Positions 26,401-34,698 of a DNA stretch of 64,000 bases are shown here, one piece after another; the first letter of the stretch is position 1, and each line of letters begins with the position of its first letter. Origin of the DNA: Shewanella colwelliana ATCC 39565 (GTDB lineage Bacteria > Pseudomonadota > Gammaproteobacteria > Enterobacterales > Shewanellaceae); contig NZ_KI912479.1 of assembly GCF_000518705.1 (NCBI RefSeq), forward strand, positions 161,976 to 225,975. The letters run 5' to 3'. The notes under the pieces were generated by a model. It worked only from the letters and a program-made list of their open reading frames with translations, made no database searches and had not been told where the DNA came from. Position numbers and translations under genes: made by a program.

Positions 26401-27765
26401 ATGTTTGTTGGATTTGATTATGGCAGTGCCAATTGTGCCGTGGGGATCATGGAGCAAGGGCAGGTACGTTTGTTACCTTTGTCTAAAGATTCAAATTATT
26501 TGGTTTCAACCTTATATGCTTTAGATCGCGATCTCATTTGTGAAGCGGTGTTGCAGCAGCTAAGCCAAGATAAAAAAGCCCAGTATAGCAAGCTCCGTGC
26601 AGCGCAGTTAAGCCGTGCTCGTCATGCAAGGAGAGAACTAGACCTAGATCCCGATGAGCAAGCCGTGTTTGTTGGTGAGCAAGCGGTGCAGGCGTATTTA
26701 GATATGCCAGAAGAGGGCTTTTATGTGCGCTCGCCAAAGTCATTTCTGGGCGCGACAGGCTTGCGAGTCGATCAGGTCGCGCTGTTTGAAGATATTGTCA
26801 CTATGATGATGTTGCACATCAAACAGTTAGCCGACGGATTACTCAATGGGGCGCAAATTACCCATGCGGTCATTGGCCGGCCGGTGAATTTTCAGGGCAT
26901 TGGTGGTGAAGAGAGTAATCGTCAAGCAGAAGATATTTTGCGTTTAGCAGCGTCTCGCGCGGGTTTTGAAGATGTCGCTTTTTTGTTTGAGCCTTTGGCG
27001 GCCGGCATGGACTTTGAAGCGAGTCTAAACAGTGATAAAACCGTTTTAGTGGTGGACGTGGGCGGCGGTACTACAGATTGTTCTGTGGTGAACATGGGTC
27101 CAGCACATATAGATAAAGTCGATCGAAGTGAGGACTTTTTGGGGCACAGTGGTCAACGTATTGGCGGTAACGATCTGGATATCGCGTTGTCGATGAAGGC
27201 GTTTATGCATCACTTGGGTTTAGGCTCTATGATGGTTAACGGCTTACCTGTTCCGAGTAAACCTTTTTGGAATGCGGTGGCGGTCAATGACATTAGCGCT
27301 CAACGAGAATTTGCCACTTTAAGCAGCAGTAATATGATTAAAGAGCTGATTAAGGATGCAGAGCGTGCCGATCTATTAAATCGATTGTTGAAAGTGCAAC
27401 GTGATCAGCTCGGTTACCGTATTGTGCGCAGTGCAGAGTCGGCTAAAATTGCGCTGTCAGAGCAAGATGAGATATCCATGGCGCTTGATTATATCTGTCC
27501 TGCACTTCATGCTGAGGTGAGCACGCAGATGTTTATCGACGCCATTGCTCAGCCTGTTGCCCAGATACAGGCCTTGATGGCTCAAGCCATTGATGAAGCA
27601 GGCCAACTGCCTGACATTATTTATGTTACTGGCGGTACGGCAAAAAGTCCTGCGATTTATAATAAGATTGCTGCCATTTACCCAGAAATTGAAATCGTGG
27701 TGGGTGATCATTTTGGTAGTGTGACCGCTGGTCTAACTCGTTGGTCTCAGAGAGTTTTTAATTGA
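26401..27765 (+). CDS. yegD: Hsp70-like chaperone YegD
   Basis: A 454-residue actin/Hsp70-fold ATPase very similar to E. coli YegD. Phosphate-1 motif MFVGFDYGSANCAVG opens the protein. The central VVDVGGGTTDCSVV (about residue 218) and the adenosine motif VTGGTAKSPAI (about 408) are intact. It lacks the C-terminal substrate-binding domain of DnaK, as YegD does. Function is poorly known; it is a putative chaperone. The ATG at 26401 has GGAG at good spacing and directly starts the conserved region, so the upstream frame from 26329 is not used. creA follows after 17 bases and may be co-transcribed. Confidence 0.95.
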   Translation: MFVGFDYGSANCAVGIMEQGQVRLLPLSKDSNYLVSTLYALDRDLICEAVLQQLSQDKKAQYSKLRAAQLSRARHARRELDLDPDEQAVFVGEQAVQAYLDMPEEGFYVRSPKSFLGATGLRVDQVALFEDIVTMMMLHIKQLADGLLNGAQITHAVIGRPVNFQGIGGEESNRQAEDILRLAASRAGFEDVAFLFEPLAAGMDFEASLNSDKTVLVVDVGGGTTDCSVVNMGPAHIDKVDRSEDFLGHSGQRIGGNDLDIALSMKAFMHHLGLGSMMVNGLPVPSKPFWNAVAVNDISAQREFATLSSSNMIKELIKDAERADLLNRLLKVQRDQLGYRIVRSAESAKIALSEQDEISMALDYICPALHAEVSTQMFIDAIAQPVAQIQALMAQAIDEAGQLPDIIYVTGGTAKSPAIYNKIAAIYPEIEIVVGDHFGSVTAGLTRWSQRVFN

Positions 27766-27782
27766 TTTTCAAGGAGAGAAAA

Positions 27783-28259
27783 ATGAAGTACGCTAAGTTA
27801 GGCTTATTCATCGGATTAATGATCAGCCTGTTTGGATGTGGTGATGATGTTGGCAAAGTTAGTCTTGGCATGTTTACCACTAAAGATGTGATCATCGATG
27901 CCCGTGATGACCCAAAAATACCAGGGGTAACTTGTCATATTAGTCGTATTGAGGCCAATCTTGATTTTGCTGATCCATCGGATATGGGCATTGCTTGTCG
28001 TCAAACTGGACCGATAGATAAGGCTGATATTGCGCGTATAGATAGAAGTAAAAATGGTGAAGTGGTGTTTAAGGAGTCATTGAGTATTCTGTTTAAGGCG
28101 CTGAAGGTTCGCCGTATTTATGATGCAGAGAATCAAACGCTTATCTATTTATCTTACTCAACTAAAGAGACCAACGGTAGCCATAAACATGCCATCTCTA
28201 CAGTGCCCCTGTACGGAACGAATGCGTGGCAATCAGCCGGGGTGGTGACAACACCTTAG
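27783..28259 (+). CDS. creA: CreA family protein, predicted lipoprotein
   Basis: A 158-residue CreA-family protein. Conserved stretch: PGVTCHISRIE, then IACRQTGPI and GEVVFKESLS, LKVRRIYDA and LIYLSYSTK, colinear with E. coli CreA. The N-terminus (MKYAKLGLFIGLMISLFGCG) is a lipoprotein signal, whereas E. coli CreA has an ordinary signal peptide, so this copy should be membrane-anchored. Two Cys in the mature domain could form a disulfide. AAGGAGAG precedes the ATG. It lies 17 bases after yegD. CreA's biochemical function is unknown. Confidence 0.9.
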   Translation: MKYAKLGLFIGLMISLFGCGDDVGKVSLGMFTTKDVIIDARDDPKIPGVTCHISRIEANLDFADPSDMGIACRQTGPIDKADIARIDRSKNGEVVFKESLSILFKALKVRRIYDAENQTLIYLSYSTKETNGSHKHAISTVPLYGTNAWQSAGVVTTP

Positions 28260-28391
28260 TGGCACTTTATGCCCTTGTTGCCTTTAATCAATTGGTGAAC
28301 TTATCGCTTAGCGTTTGAGGTTCAACTATATTTGGTGTAGACGCGCCGTCAATGTGCGGCGTTACTGCACTGGGTCATAGGGGAGCAACGG

Positions 28392-29501
28392 ATGCATATC
28401 TCATCTTATCTTTTACTGATGGTCGAACAAGGCGCATCGGATCTGTTTTTTACCCCTGATTCTCCAGTGTTAATAAAAGTTGAAGGCATCTCATCTCCGT
28501 TAAATGAAGCGCAAGCATTAAGCGCTGCCCAGGTTAAGTCATTTGCATACTCCTTAATGAAAGACCATCAGTTGCACACCTTCGAGCAACAGTGGGATAT
28601 TAGTATCGGGGTCACCATAGAGAATGTCGGGCGTTTTCGCGTCAGTATATTTCGTCAACGTAATCAAGTCGCTATGGTGATAAGGCTGGTGCGCAGTGAG
28701 CCGCCGCAACTCGACAGTCTTAATCTACCTGAATATTTAAAGCAGCTGGTGATGCTGCAGCGAGGGTTAATTTTAGTCGCAGGTGCCACAGGCTCGGGTA
28801 AGTCCAGCACATTGGCTGCGATGATCGATCACCGTAATTCACAACAACATGGACATATTCTCACTATTGAAGATCCGATAGAGTTTATTCATACCTATAA
28901 AAAATCTGTGGTTAACCAAAGGGAGGTCGGGGAAGATACTAAAAGCTTCGATAGTGCGTTAAAAAGTGCCATGCGAGAAGCGCCTGATGTGATCCTTATC
29001 GGTGAGATTAGAGATGAATCAACCATGCGCAATGCAATTAACTACGCGGAAACGGGGCATCTCTGTTTAGCGACCATCCATGCCAGCAACAGCATAGAAA
29101 CCTTAGATAGAGTGATTAATCTTTTTCCTGAGCGGCAACATAAGCAGCTACTCATCGATCTGTCCCACAACCTTAGAGCGATTGTATGTCAGCGGTTGAT
29201 CCCTGGGCTTGAAGGTAAACGCTGGCCTGCGGTGGAAATTTTACGAGATACACCATTTATAAAAGAGCTGATTAAACAGGCTAAAGTAGACGAAATTCGT
29301 GATGCGTTGGAACGTAATTTAGAAAAAGAGATCACCACATTCGATAATGCGGTTTTGGCCCTTTACCAAGCCAGACGGATTACGAAAGAGCATGCCATCG
29401 CTTATGGGGATTCGCAACACAATGTCGAGGTGCAAATTAGGCTACTTGACAGCAAAGCGGTGAGTGAAGGGCGCTATGATGATGTGGATGTTGATAAATA
29501 A
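28392..29501 (+). CDS. PilT/PilU-family type IV pilus retraction ATPase
   Basis: A 369-residue secretion-superfamily ATPase of the PilU kind. Seen: N-terminal PAS-like domain (about 1-100), Walker A GATGSGKSST (about 132-141), Asp box with EDPIEFIH, Walker B DVILIGEIRD (about 199-208) and the His box ATIHASNS. The C-terminal tail is long and acidic as in PilU. It would help power pilus retraction at the inner membrane. No other pilus gene is in the window, so it is an isolated copy; Shewanella genomes usually have pilT-pilU elsewhere, so this may be an additional paralogue. GGGAG precedes the ATG. Confidence 0.88.
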   Translation: MHISSYLLLMVEQGASDLFFTPDSPVLIKVEGISSPLNEAQALSAAQVKSFAYSLMKDHQLHTFEQQWDISIGVTIENVGRFRVSIFRQRNQVAMVIRLVRSEPPQLDSLNLPEYLKQLVMLQRGLILVAGATGSGKSSTLAAMIDHRNSQQHGHILTIEDPIEFIHTYKKSVVNQREVGEDTKSFDSALKSAMREAPDVILIGEIRDESTMRNAINYAETGHLCLATIHASNSIETLDRVINLFPERQHKQLLIDLSHNLRAIVCQRLIPGLEGKRWPAVEILRDTPFIKELIKQAKVDEIRDALERNLEKEITTFDNAVLALYQARRITKEHAIAYGDSQHNVEVQIRLLDSKAVSEGRYDDVDVDK

Positions 29502-29515
29502 ACTGCCATGGAGTG

Positions 29516-29540
29516 ACGGCGCCAATTAACTTGGCGCCGT
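29516..29540. terminator. GC-rich hairpin between convergent pilU-like and metC genes
   Basis: A perfect 10-bp stem (ACGGCGCCAA / TTGGCGCCGT) with a TTAAC loop, 15 bases after the pilU-like stop and 6 bases from the metC stop. There is no proper T-run on either strand, so termination would be weak or Rho-assisted. Confidence 0.5.
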
Positions 29541-29545
29541 GGTAA

Positions 29546-30724
29546 CTATTTAGCGATAACTTGATTAAACCGTTCAAACCCTGCGCTGAGATCGGCAATT
29601 AAATCCTCGGGGTTTTCAAGACCAATATGCAAACGGATTAACGGTTTGCTGCTATCCCACTGAGTTGCTGTACGCAGCTTGTCGATACCAAATACCCCAA
29701 GAATTAGGCTCTCATACCCGCCCCAAGAAAACCCCATTTTAAAATGCGCCATGTTTTCGACAAATGCGGTTACCGCTTTGAGGTTGCCCTCTTTGAGTAC
29801 AAATGAGAACAGCCCATTGGCTGCGCTGAAATCGCGTTTGAAAAACTCGTGCCCAGGGCAAGATTCAAAGGCGGGGTGACGCAGATGGTCAACTTCTGGA
29901 CGAGTGGCTAACCAGTTGGCCACCTTTAAGGCGTTTTGTTCATGTTGTGCCATGCGCACGCCCAGCGTGCGCAGACCACGGCTGGCAAGATAGACATCGT
30001 CTGGAGACGTACATTGCCCCATGAGGTAACTATGCTCGCGCAGTTGTTCCCAGTGTTCTGCGTTGGCAGTGGCTGTGCCCATCATGACGTCAGAGTGGCC
30101 AACAATATATTTGGTGGCCGCTTGGATGGAGATATCTACCCCCATCTCAAATGGACGAGAATTGATTGGAGATGCCCATGTGTTGTCGAGCATCACAACG
30201 ATGCCATGCTGGTGGGCGATTTTACTTAAGGTTGGTACATCCTGAACTTCCATGGTGATAGAGCCGGGTGACTCTAAAAACAACACTTTAGTATTTGGGC
30301 GAATGAGTTCTGCGATCCCTTCACCAATCATAGGGTCGTAGTAGGTGGTTTCTATACCAAAACCTTTTAGTAATTTATTGCATAGGTCGCGGGTTGGCTC
30401 ATAGGCACTATCGACCATAAGTAGATGATCGCCAGATTGAAGAAAAGAGAGCAGGGCACCTGAAATTGCCGCGGAGCCCGATGGATAAAGTGCCGTGCCT
30501 TCACCACCTTCGAGTTGGGCGATAGCGGCTTGAAACGCAAAATGGGTAGGTGTTCCACGGCGGCCATAAAACATCTCGCCATTGGCACGATTCTGGATAG
30601 CAAAACGCATCTCTTCCATGGTATCGAATACCACAGTCGATGCACGAAATACAGGGGGATTTATTACCCCTTTGCTCCACTTTTTATCGCGACCAACACT
30701 AACAATTTGAGTCTCTTTTTTCAT
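29546..30724 (-). CDS. metC: Cystathionine beta-lyase
   Basis: A 392-residue PLP enzyme of the Cys/Met metabolism family. It cleaves cystathionine to homocysteine, pyruvate and ammonia in methionine synthesis. Motifs: FYGRRGTPTHFAFQ (substrate/phosphate contacts from the partner subunit), YPSGSAAISGALL, DNTWASP and the PLP lysine in AATKYIVGHSDVMMG. The MetC branch, rather than MetB, is indicated by the GRRGTPTH and CTSPDDVYLASRGLRTLGVR patterns. The promoter region carries a tandem array of MetJ-like 8-mers, supporting control by methionine. It follows pdsS on the same strand, but the array makes it its own unit. Confidence 0.93.
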   Translation of the reverse strand: MKKETQIVSVGRDKKWSKGVINPPVFRASTVVFDTMEEMRFAIQNRANGEMFYGRRGTPTHFAFQAAIAQLEGGEGTALYPSGSAAISGALLSFLQSGDHLLMVDSAYEPTRDLCNKLLKGFGIETTYYDPMIGEGIAELIRPNTKVLFLESPGSITMEVQDVPTLSKIAHQHGIVVMLDNTWASPINSRPFEMGVDISIQAATKYIVGHSDVMMGTATANAEHWEQLREHSYLMGQCTSPDDVYLASRGLRTLGVRMAQHEQNALKVANWLATRPEVDHLRHPAFESCPGHEFFKRDFSAANGLFSFVLKEGNLKAVTAFVENMAHFKMGFSWGGYESLILGVFGIDKLRTATQWDSSKPLIRLHIGLENPEDLIADLSAGFERFNQVIAK

Positions 30725-30734
30725 TGTGACGATT

Positions 30735-30782
30735 CCATGGCTAATCTATATCTAATTTAGCCATCTTAACATCTAAATGGCT
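30735..30782 (-). promoter_or_regulatory. MetJ operator array in front of metC
   Basis: Reading toward metC, six consecutive 8-mers occur without gaps: AGCCATTT, AGATGTTA, AGATGGCT, AAATTAGA, TATAGATT, AGCCATGG. The first three match the met box consensus AGACGTCT at 5-6 of 8 positions; the others are weaker, as usual in MetJ arrays. The array ends 11 bases before the start codon, so repressor would block initiation. Confidence 0.75.
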
Positions 30783-30829
30783 AAATGAAAGTGAGTAATT
30801 GTCACCCCGTTAAACGCGATCAGGATAAC

Positions 30830-33004
30830 TTATGCAGCACTTAATGGCAGGGTGATGCCAATCGTGACGCCGGTCGCCTGATTATCTTGGACAATATTAC
30901 TGGCAGTAATTTCCCCGTGATGAAAATCGGTGATCAGGCGGGCGATATATAGCCCAAGGCCTAAGTGGGGCTTGTCTTGCACCTGCTGAGGCCTGACCGA
31001 GACCATAGACTCAAATATCTGTTCACTCATATTCTCAGGCAGGGCGGGACCCGTATTACTCACGCTAAGCTGTGCTGTGCGGCCCTTGGCCTGTAAGTTC
31101 ACCACAATTGGACTGTTTTCTTGGCTAAACTCAATCGCGTTGGCAATCAACTTATCCATTAATTGTGCGATATATTCAGGTACCCCCGACATGACTAGGG
31201 GCGCTTCGGTGATCACTAACTCAAACTGTTGCTTGGTGTAGGTCATCTGATAGCCTTGCATACAGCCAGAAATGACCTTAGTTAACGGGAAGCTATCTCT
31301 GTCTGCATGCGTTAACGCCTCTTCCAGTCGAGTGGCTTCACTCATGTTGTTGAGGATCATATTGAGGCGGCTAACCCCTTCTTGGGCTCTATCGACATAT
31401 TTTTGATGTTGGGCTGGCAGAGATTGAGCATTAAGGTGCTCCAGCGACGACCTTACCACGGCTACAGGCGTACGAAGCTCATGAGATAGCCTAGATGACA
31501 TATTTTCCAAGTAGTGGGTGTATTGTCCTAAACGACTGACAATGTTGGCAAAACTTCGGGATAGATCGCCAATCTCATCACGCACTTTTGAGCCATGAAT
31601 GCCTTGTTTAATTCGGCCCTGACTGTCGATGGCTTGTTCTGCTTCATCACGCAGTTTGCGGATACGGCTTGAGATACTCGAGGCGAAGAAAAATAGTGCT
31701 AAGGTGCCCATACTCATCACGGTCAAGATCACGTTAAACAGTTTTTCTAATGCCTTATTGCGCAAGGTTCTGATGCCATGAGTCGTCTCTTCGGCAATGA
31801 CGACACCCATGACAGTGTCATCAATCCAGATTGGGCTGGCTGCGGCAAGTACAACGGCCTTACCGTCAGGGGTCAAACGCCATGTTGACCCCAGTTTCCC
31901 ATCTAAGGCTTTGCGAATGTGACTGCCCTCTAACACGGTCGAATCTTTCAGTGAATCGACGAAGTTTTTTGGTGGCGTGGTCAATATTCGATAATAGAGA
32001 GGGTGCAAGTATTGCTGTTTAAAGTTCTCCCAGTAGCTGTTGTTTACCGTCTCTTTTGCAGCTTGTGCCCAGACATTAGTGGAGGTGTGAATATCCCCTG
32101 ATTTCGCTAACACTCGACCATGTTTGTCGACCACCCAAATACGTGAGCTATTATGACTCATCCCTTTGACTATGCTTTCAATCTCGGGAGAAGGCACTAA
32201 TACCGTGCCTAAATTATCGACGGTATCGGTAGCCGATGTGCCCACAATAGCCTCGATTTTGCGAGTCTTTTTATCGTTAACATCGACAATCGCAAAGCCT
32301 AACTTGCTGCCCACCATCTCTAGGGGGATTCGCAACTCAATATTGTAACCTCGGTCTGTTTTTAGCCATTTACCCTGAATTTTGACCTCAGGGACAACTG
32401 GAATTTTTAAACTGGGATCTTCTGGTAGCTCAAACGCACTGATCCAACCATCTTGCGTTGTGGCCACAATGTAGCGCCTGAACTTACCATCGGGCGCTAG
32501 GGTGGCGATGGCCAAGTGATCGTTACTGTCGATGCTAAGGCTGTTTTTACCTCGGTAGACCACATTAGCGTCAGTGACTTCAAAATAGCCGTAGAGGTAA
32601 CCAGCATATTTGCCCACCATATGGGTAAAGTTGATGTTAAGTGGCGCATTCTCATCGGCCTTAAAGATTTGATGTGCCAAGCCGTAATTGATGCTTTTGT
32701 GGCGGTAAGGTGCCCAATCGTTAAGTTTGCCGTCGAGTTGAATAGGACTTGCTAGGGGATAGGCGTATAGATCACGGCCTTGCTCCACCTGTGATAGAAA
32801 GCTGGCTTGTTTGTCGAACAGTTTTGGCCGCTCATGCAGGGCGGTCGCCAAGGCTTGTGTGGTGCCCTCTAAGGTTTTTTCTTGGCCGTGACGCAGATAC
32901 TTTTCCATCTCCCATACATATTGATATCCCAGCCATGGCAAGCACAACAGAAATAGCGAGAGTATGGCAACTTTTGGACGTAGGCCTATTGGAGGGTGGT
33001 ACAT
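30830..33004 (-). CDS. pdsS: Sensor histidine kinase of the dedicated sortase system (PdsS)
   Basis: A 724-residue membrane histidine kinase. TM1 (about 10-30), a very large periplasmic sensor region (about 31-430), TM2 (about 435-455), HAMP, HisKA with the phospho-accepting His508 in LSHELRTPVAV, and an HATPase domain ending near residue 720 (NAIEFSQ, GLGLYIARL). The size of the sensor region and the location next to a VIT/vWA sortase target and class GN sortase fit the kinase of the proteobacterial dedicated sortase system. It starts 3 bases after the response regulator stop. The signal is unknown; cell-surface state is an inference. Confidence 0.9.
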   Translation of the reverse strand: MYHPPIGLRPKVAILSLFLLCLPWLGYQYVWEMEKYLRHGQEKTLEGTTQALATALHERPKLFDKQASFLSQVEQGRDLYAYPLASPIQLDGKLNDWAPYRHKSINYGLAHQIFKADENAPLNINFTHMVGKYAGYLYGYFEVTDANVVYRGKNSLSIDSNDHLAIATLAPDGKFRRYIVATTQDGWISAFELPEDPSLKIPVVPEVKIQGKWLKTDRGYNIELRIPLEMVGSKLGFAIVDVNDKKTRKIEAIVGTSATDTVDNLGTVLVPSPEIESIVKGMSHNSSRIWVVDKHGRVLAKSGDIHTSTNVWAQAAKETVNNSYWENFKQQYLHPLYYRILTTPPKNFVDSLKDSTVLEGSHIRKALDGKLGSTWRLTPDGKAVVLAAASPIWIDDTVMGVVIAEETTHGIRTLRNKALEKLFNVILTVMSMGTLALFFFASSISSRIRKLRDEAEQAIDSQGRIKQGIHGSKVRDEIGDLSRSFANIVSRLGQYTHYLENMSSRLSHELRTPVAVVRSSLEHLNAQSLPAQHQKYVDRAQEGVSRLNMILNNMSEATRLEEALTHADRDSFPLTKVISGCMQGYQMTYTKQQFELVITEAPLVMSGVPEYIAQLMDKLIANAIEFSQENSPIVVNLQAKGRTAQLSVSNTGPALPENMSEQIFESMVSVRPQQVQDKPHLGLGLYIARLITDFHHGEITASNIVQDNQATGVTIGITLPLSAA

Positions 33005-33007
33005 ACT

Positions 33008-33700
33008 TTAGCCCTGATTATCCCAACGGTAGCCCATGCCATAGACGGTGTCGATACAATCGAATTCACAGTCTTGGGCAATAAACTTTTTACGGATCCG
33101 TTTTACATGTGAGGTTATGGTGCTGTCATCGACATAGATTTTAGCGTCCTGCATCAACGCTTGGCGACTGCGAACATGGCCTGGACGCTTAGCTAAGGCG
33201 TGTACCATCCAAAACTCAGTGACGGTTAACTCAATGGGTTGTAGCTTCCAATAGACCTGGATGCGGTTAGCGTCGATAGTCAGATCACCATGTTCAATCA
33301 GATCATCTTGTTGATCGCTAGCTCCTTGTAGTTCGGAGCGGCGAAACAGTGCGGCCAAGCGCGCGATTAAGTGGGGGAAGCTAACGTCTTTACTGAGGTA
33401 GTCATCGGCGCCAAGGCGTAGACCACAAACCGTATCAAAGTCGCTGTCTCTGGCAGTAAGAAAGATAATTGGCAGGCTACTGGACATGGCCCGTAGCGAT
33501 TGACATAGGGTAAAACCGCCATCTATCTCATGTTCTAAGCCAATATCTATGATGGCCAGATCTGGCAAACGGTTATTGAAGGCCTGCATCGCACTAGGGC
33601 GGTTGGCATACGCTTGTACACTATAGCCTTGCTGCTGTAATACCTCTTTGTAATTTTCGCGGATAGCGGCTTCATCTTCAACGATGGCGATACGTTTCAT
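33008..33700 (-). CDS. pdsR: Response regulator of the dedicated sortase system (PdsR)
   Basis: An OmpR-type regulator of 230 residues: receiver domain with acidic pocket VEDE (8-10), phospho-acceptor Asp52 in AIIDIGLE, Thr in IIFLTARDS and Lys in DDYLSKDV. A winged-helix DNA-binding domain follows (about 135-228, ending GMGYRWDNQG). MKRIAIVEDE at 33700 matches the usual start; an ATG 15 bases upstream (33715) cannot be excluded. It is the first gene of the pdsR-pdsS pair and divergent from pdsO. Two direct repeats in the intergenic space are candidate binding sites. Confidence 0.9.
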   Translation of the reverse strand: MKRIAIVEDEAAIRENYKEVLQQQGYSVQAYANRPSAMQAFNNRLPDLAIIDIGLEHEIDGGFTLCQSLRAMSSSLPIIFLTARDSDFDTVCGLRLGADDYLSKDVSFPHLIARLAALFRRSELQGASDQQDDLIEHGDLTIDANRIQVYWKLQPIELTVTEFWMVHALAKRPGHVRSRQALMQDAKIYVDDSTITSHVKRIRKKFIAQDCEFDCIDTVYGMGYRWDNQG

Positions 33701-33782
33701 GCCTATCTCATTCACTGCTTAACTGACTAATTGATTGAGACTATACAGCAATTATTGCTGGAAAAAAGAGCCTCAAGGCAAT

Positions 33783-33830
33783 TGCCTTTTTGTTGCCACA
33801 ATTGATACCCAAACTGCCTTTTTTGTTCCC
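33783..33830. promoter_or_regulatory. Direct repeats in the pdsR-pdsO intergenic region
   Basis: TGCCTTTTTGTTGCC at 33783 and TGCCTTTTTTGTTCCC at 33815, 32 bases (three helical turns) apart. OmpR-type regulators bind direct repeats, so these are candidate PdsR sites. The palindrome AAGGCAATTGCCTT (33775-33788) overlaps the first copy. Confidence 0.4.
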
Positions 33831-33925
33831 TGTCTGCGCCACTTCATTGGGTTTAAATAACCTCATTGAAACGAACCTCAGGGTTCTTAACTAAAACAGT
33901 TATTTGTCATATCGAGGAAAACAAC

Positions 33926-34672
33926 ATGAAAAAGCAGATTATTGCAGCCCTTATTACTAGCACTCTTCTTAGTAGTTCAATGGCCTATAGCGCAACAGAT
34001 GTTGCAGTAACGTCAACTGAACATTCAGATCAAGAAGCACTCATTGGTGTGGGCTCCGGCATTGTGCTGGGTGCCGTGGTTGCCGGTCCCGTTGGTGCCA
34101 TTATTGGTGCGTTTACTGGTGGCATTATAGGTAAATCGGTTGCTGATGACAGTGAGATTAAAGCGCAGCAGGCAGACATTGCTCAAAAGGAAAATCAAAT
34201 CGCGCAGCTCAATAGTGAGCAGCAACGCTTACAAAGTGTCAGTGAGCAATATGCCAACGCAAAAGTGGAACTTGAGCGCCTTAAACAACGTCAAGGAGTA
34301 CGTATCGAAGAGCTAGCACTGGGTCTTAATGTACAATTTAAAACAGGCTCATCGGAAATTGAGCCCCATTTTATTAGTCAGTTAAATGAGATTGCTGATG
34401 TGATGTCTATGTCTCCTGAGCTGACTTTAGACCTAACCGGATATGCAGACAGACGAGGTGAATCTACCTATAACCAAGCCTTGTCGGAGCAACGCGTTGC
34501 CGAGGTGCGCAGTTATTTAGTTAAGCAGGGCGTTGACGCCTCGCGTCTTGCTGCAAAGGCTTATGGCGCAACGGCACCCGTTAAAGATGAGCAGAGCTTT
34601 GAGAATGATTTTTTCGACCGTCGAGTGATGATCCAACTTTTGCCTAGTGAAACGGCTATCGCAGCAAACTAA
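33926..34672 (+). CDS. pdsO: OmpA-family protein of the sortase system (PdsO)
   Basis: A 248-residue secreted protein. Signal peptide MKKQIIAALITSTLLSSSMA, then a glycine-rich hydrophobic segment (about 35-75, GVGSGIVLGAVVAGPVGAIIG) resembling glycine-zipper regions, a coiled-coil (about 78-130), and a C-terminal OmpA peptidoglycan-binding domain with LDLTGYADRRGESTYNQALSEQRVAEVR. It belongs to the conserved sortase-locus OmpA family, PdsO. GAGGA precedes the ATG at 33926; the in-frame codon at 33866 would disrupt the signal peptide. It probably links the system to peptidoglycan (inference). Confidence 0.9.
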   Translation: MKKQIIAALITSTLLSSSMAYSATDVAVTSTEHSDQEALIGVGSGIVLGAVVAGPVGAIIGAFTGGIIGKSVADDSEIKAQQADIAQKENQIAQLNSEQQRLQSVSEQYANAKVELERLKQRQGVRIEELALGLNVQFKTGSSEIEPHFISQLNEIADVMSMSPELTLDLTGYADRRGESTYNQALSEQRVAEVRSYLVKQGVDASRLAAKAYGATAPVKDEQSFENDFFDRRVMIQLLPSETAIAAN

Positions 34673-34698
34673 TAATGATGGATGGGCGGAGTGTTTAT

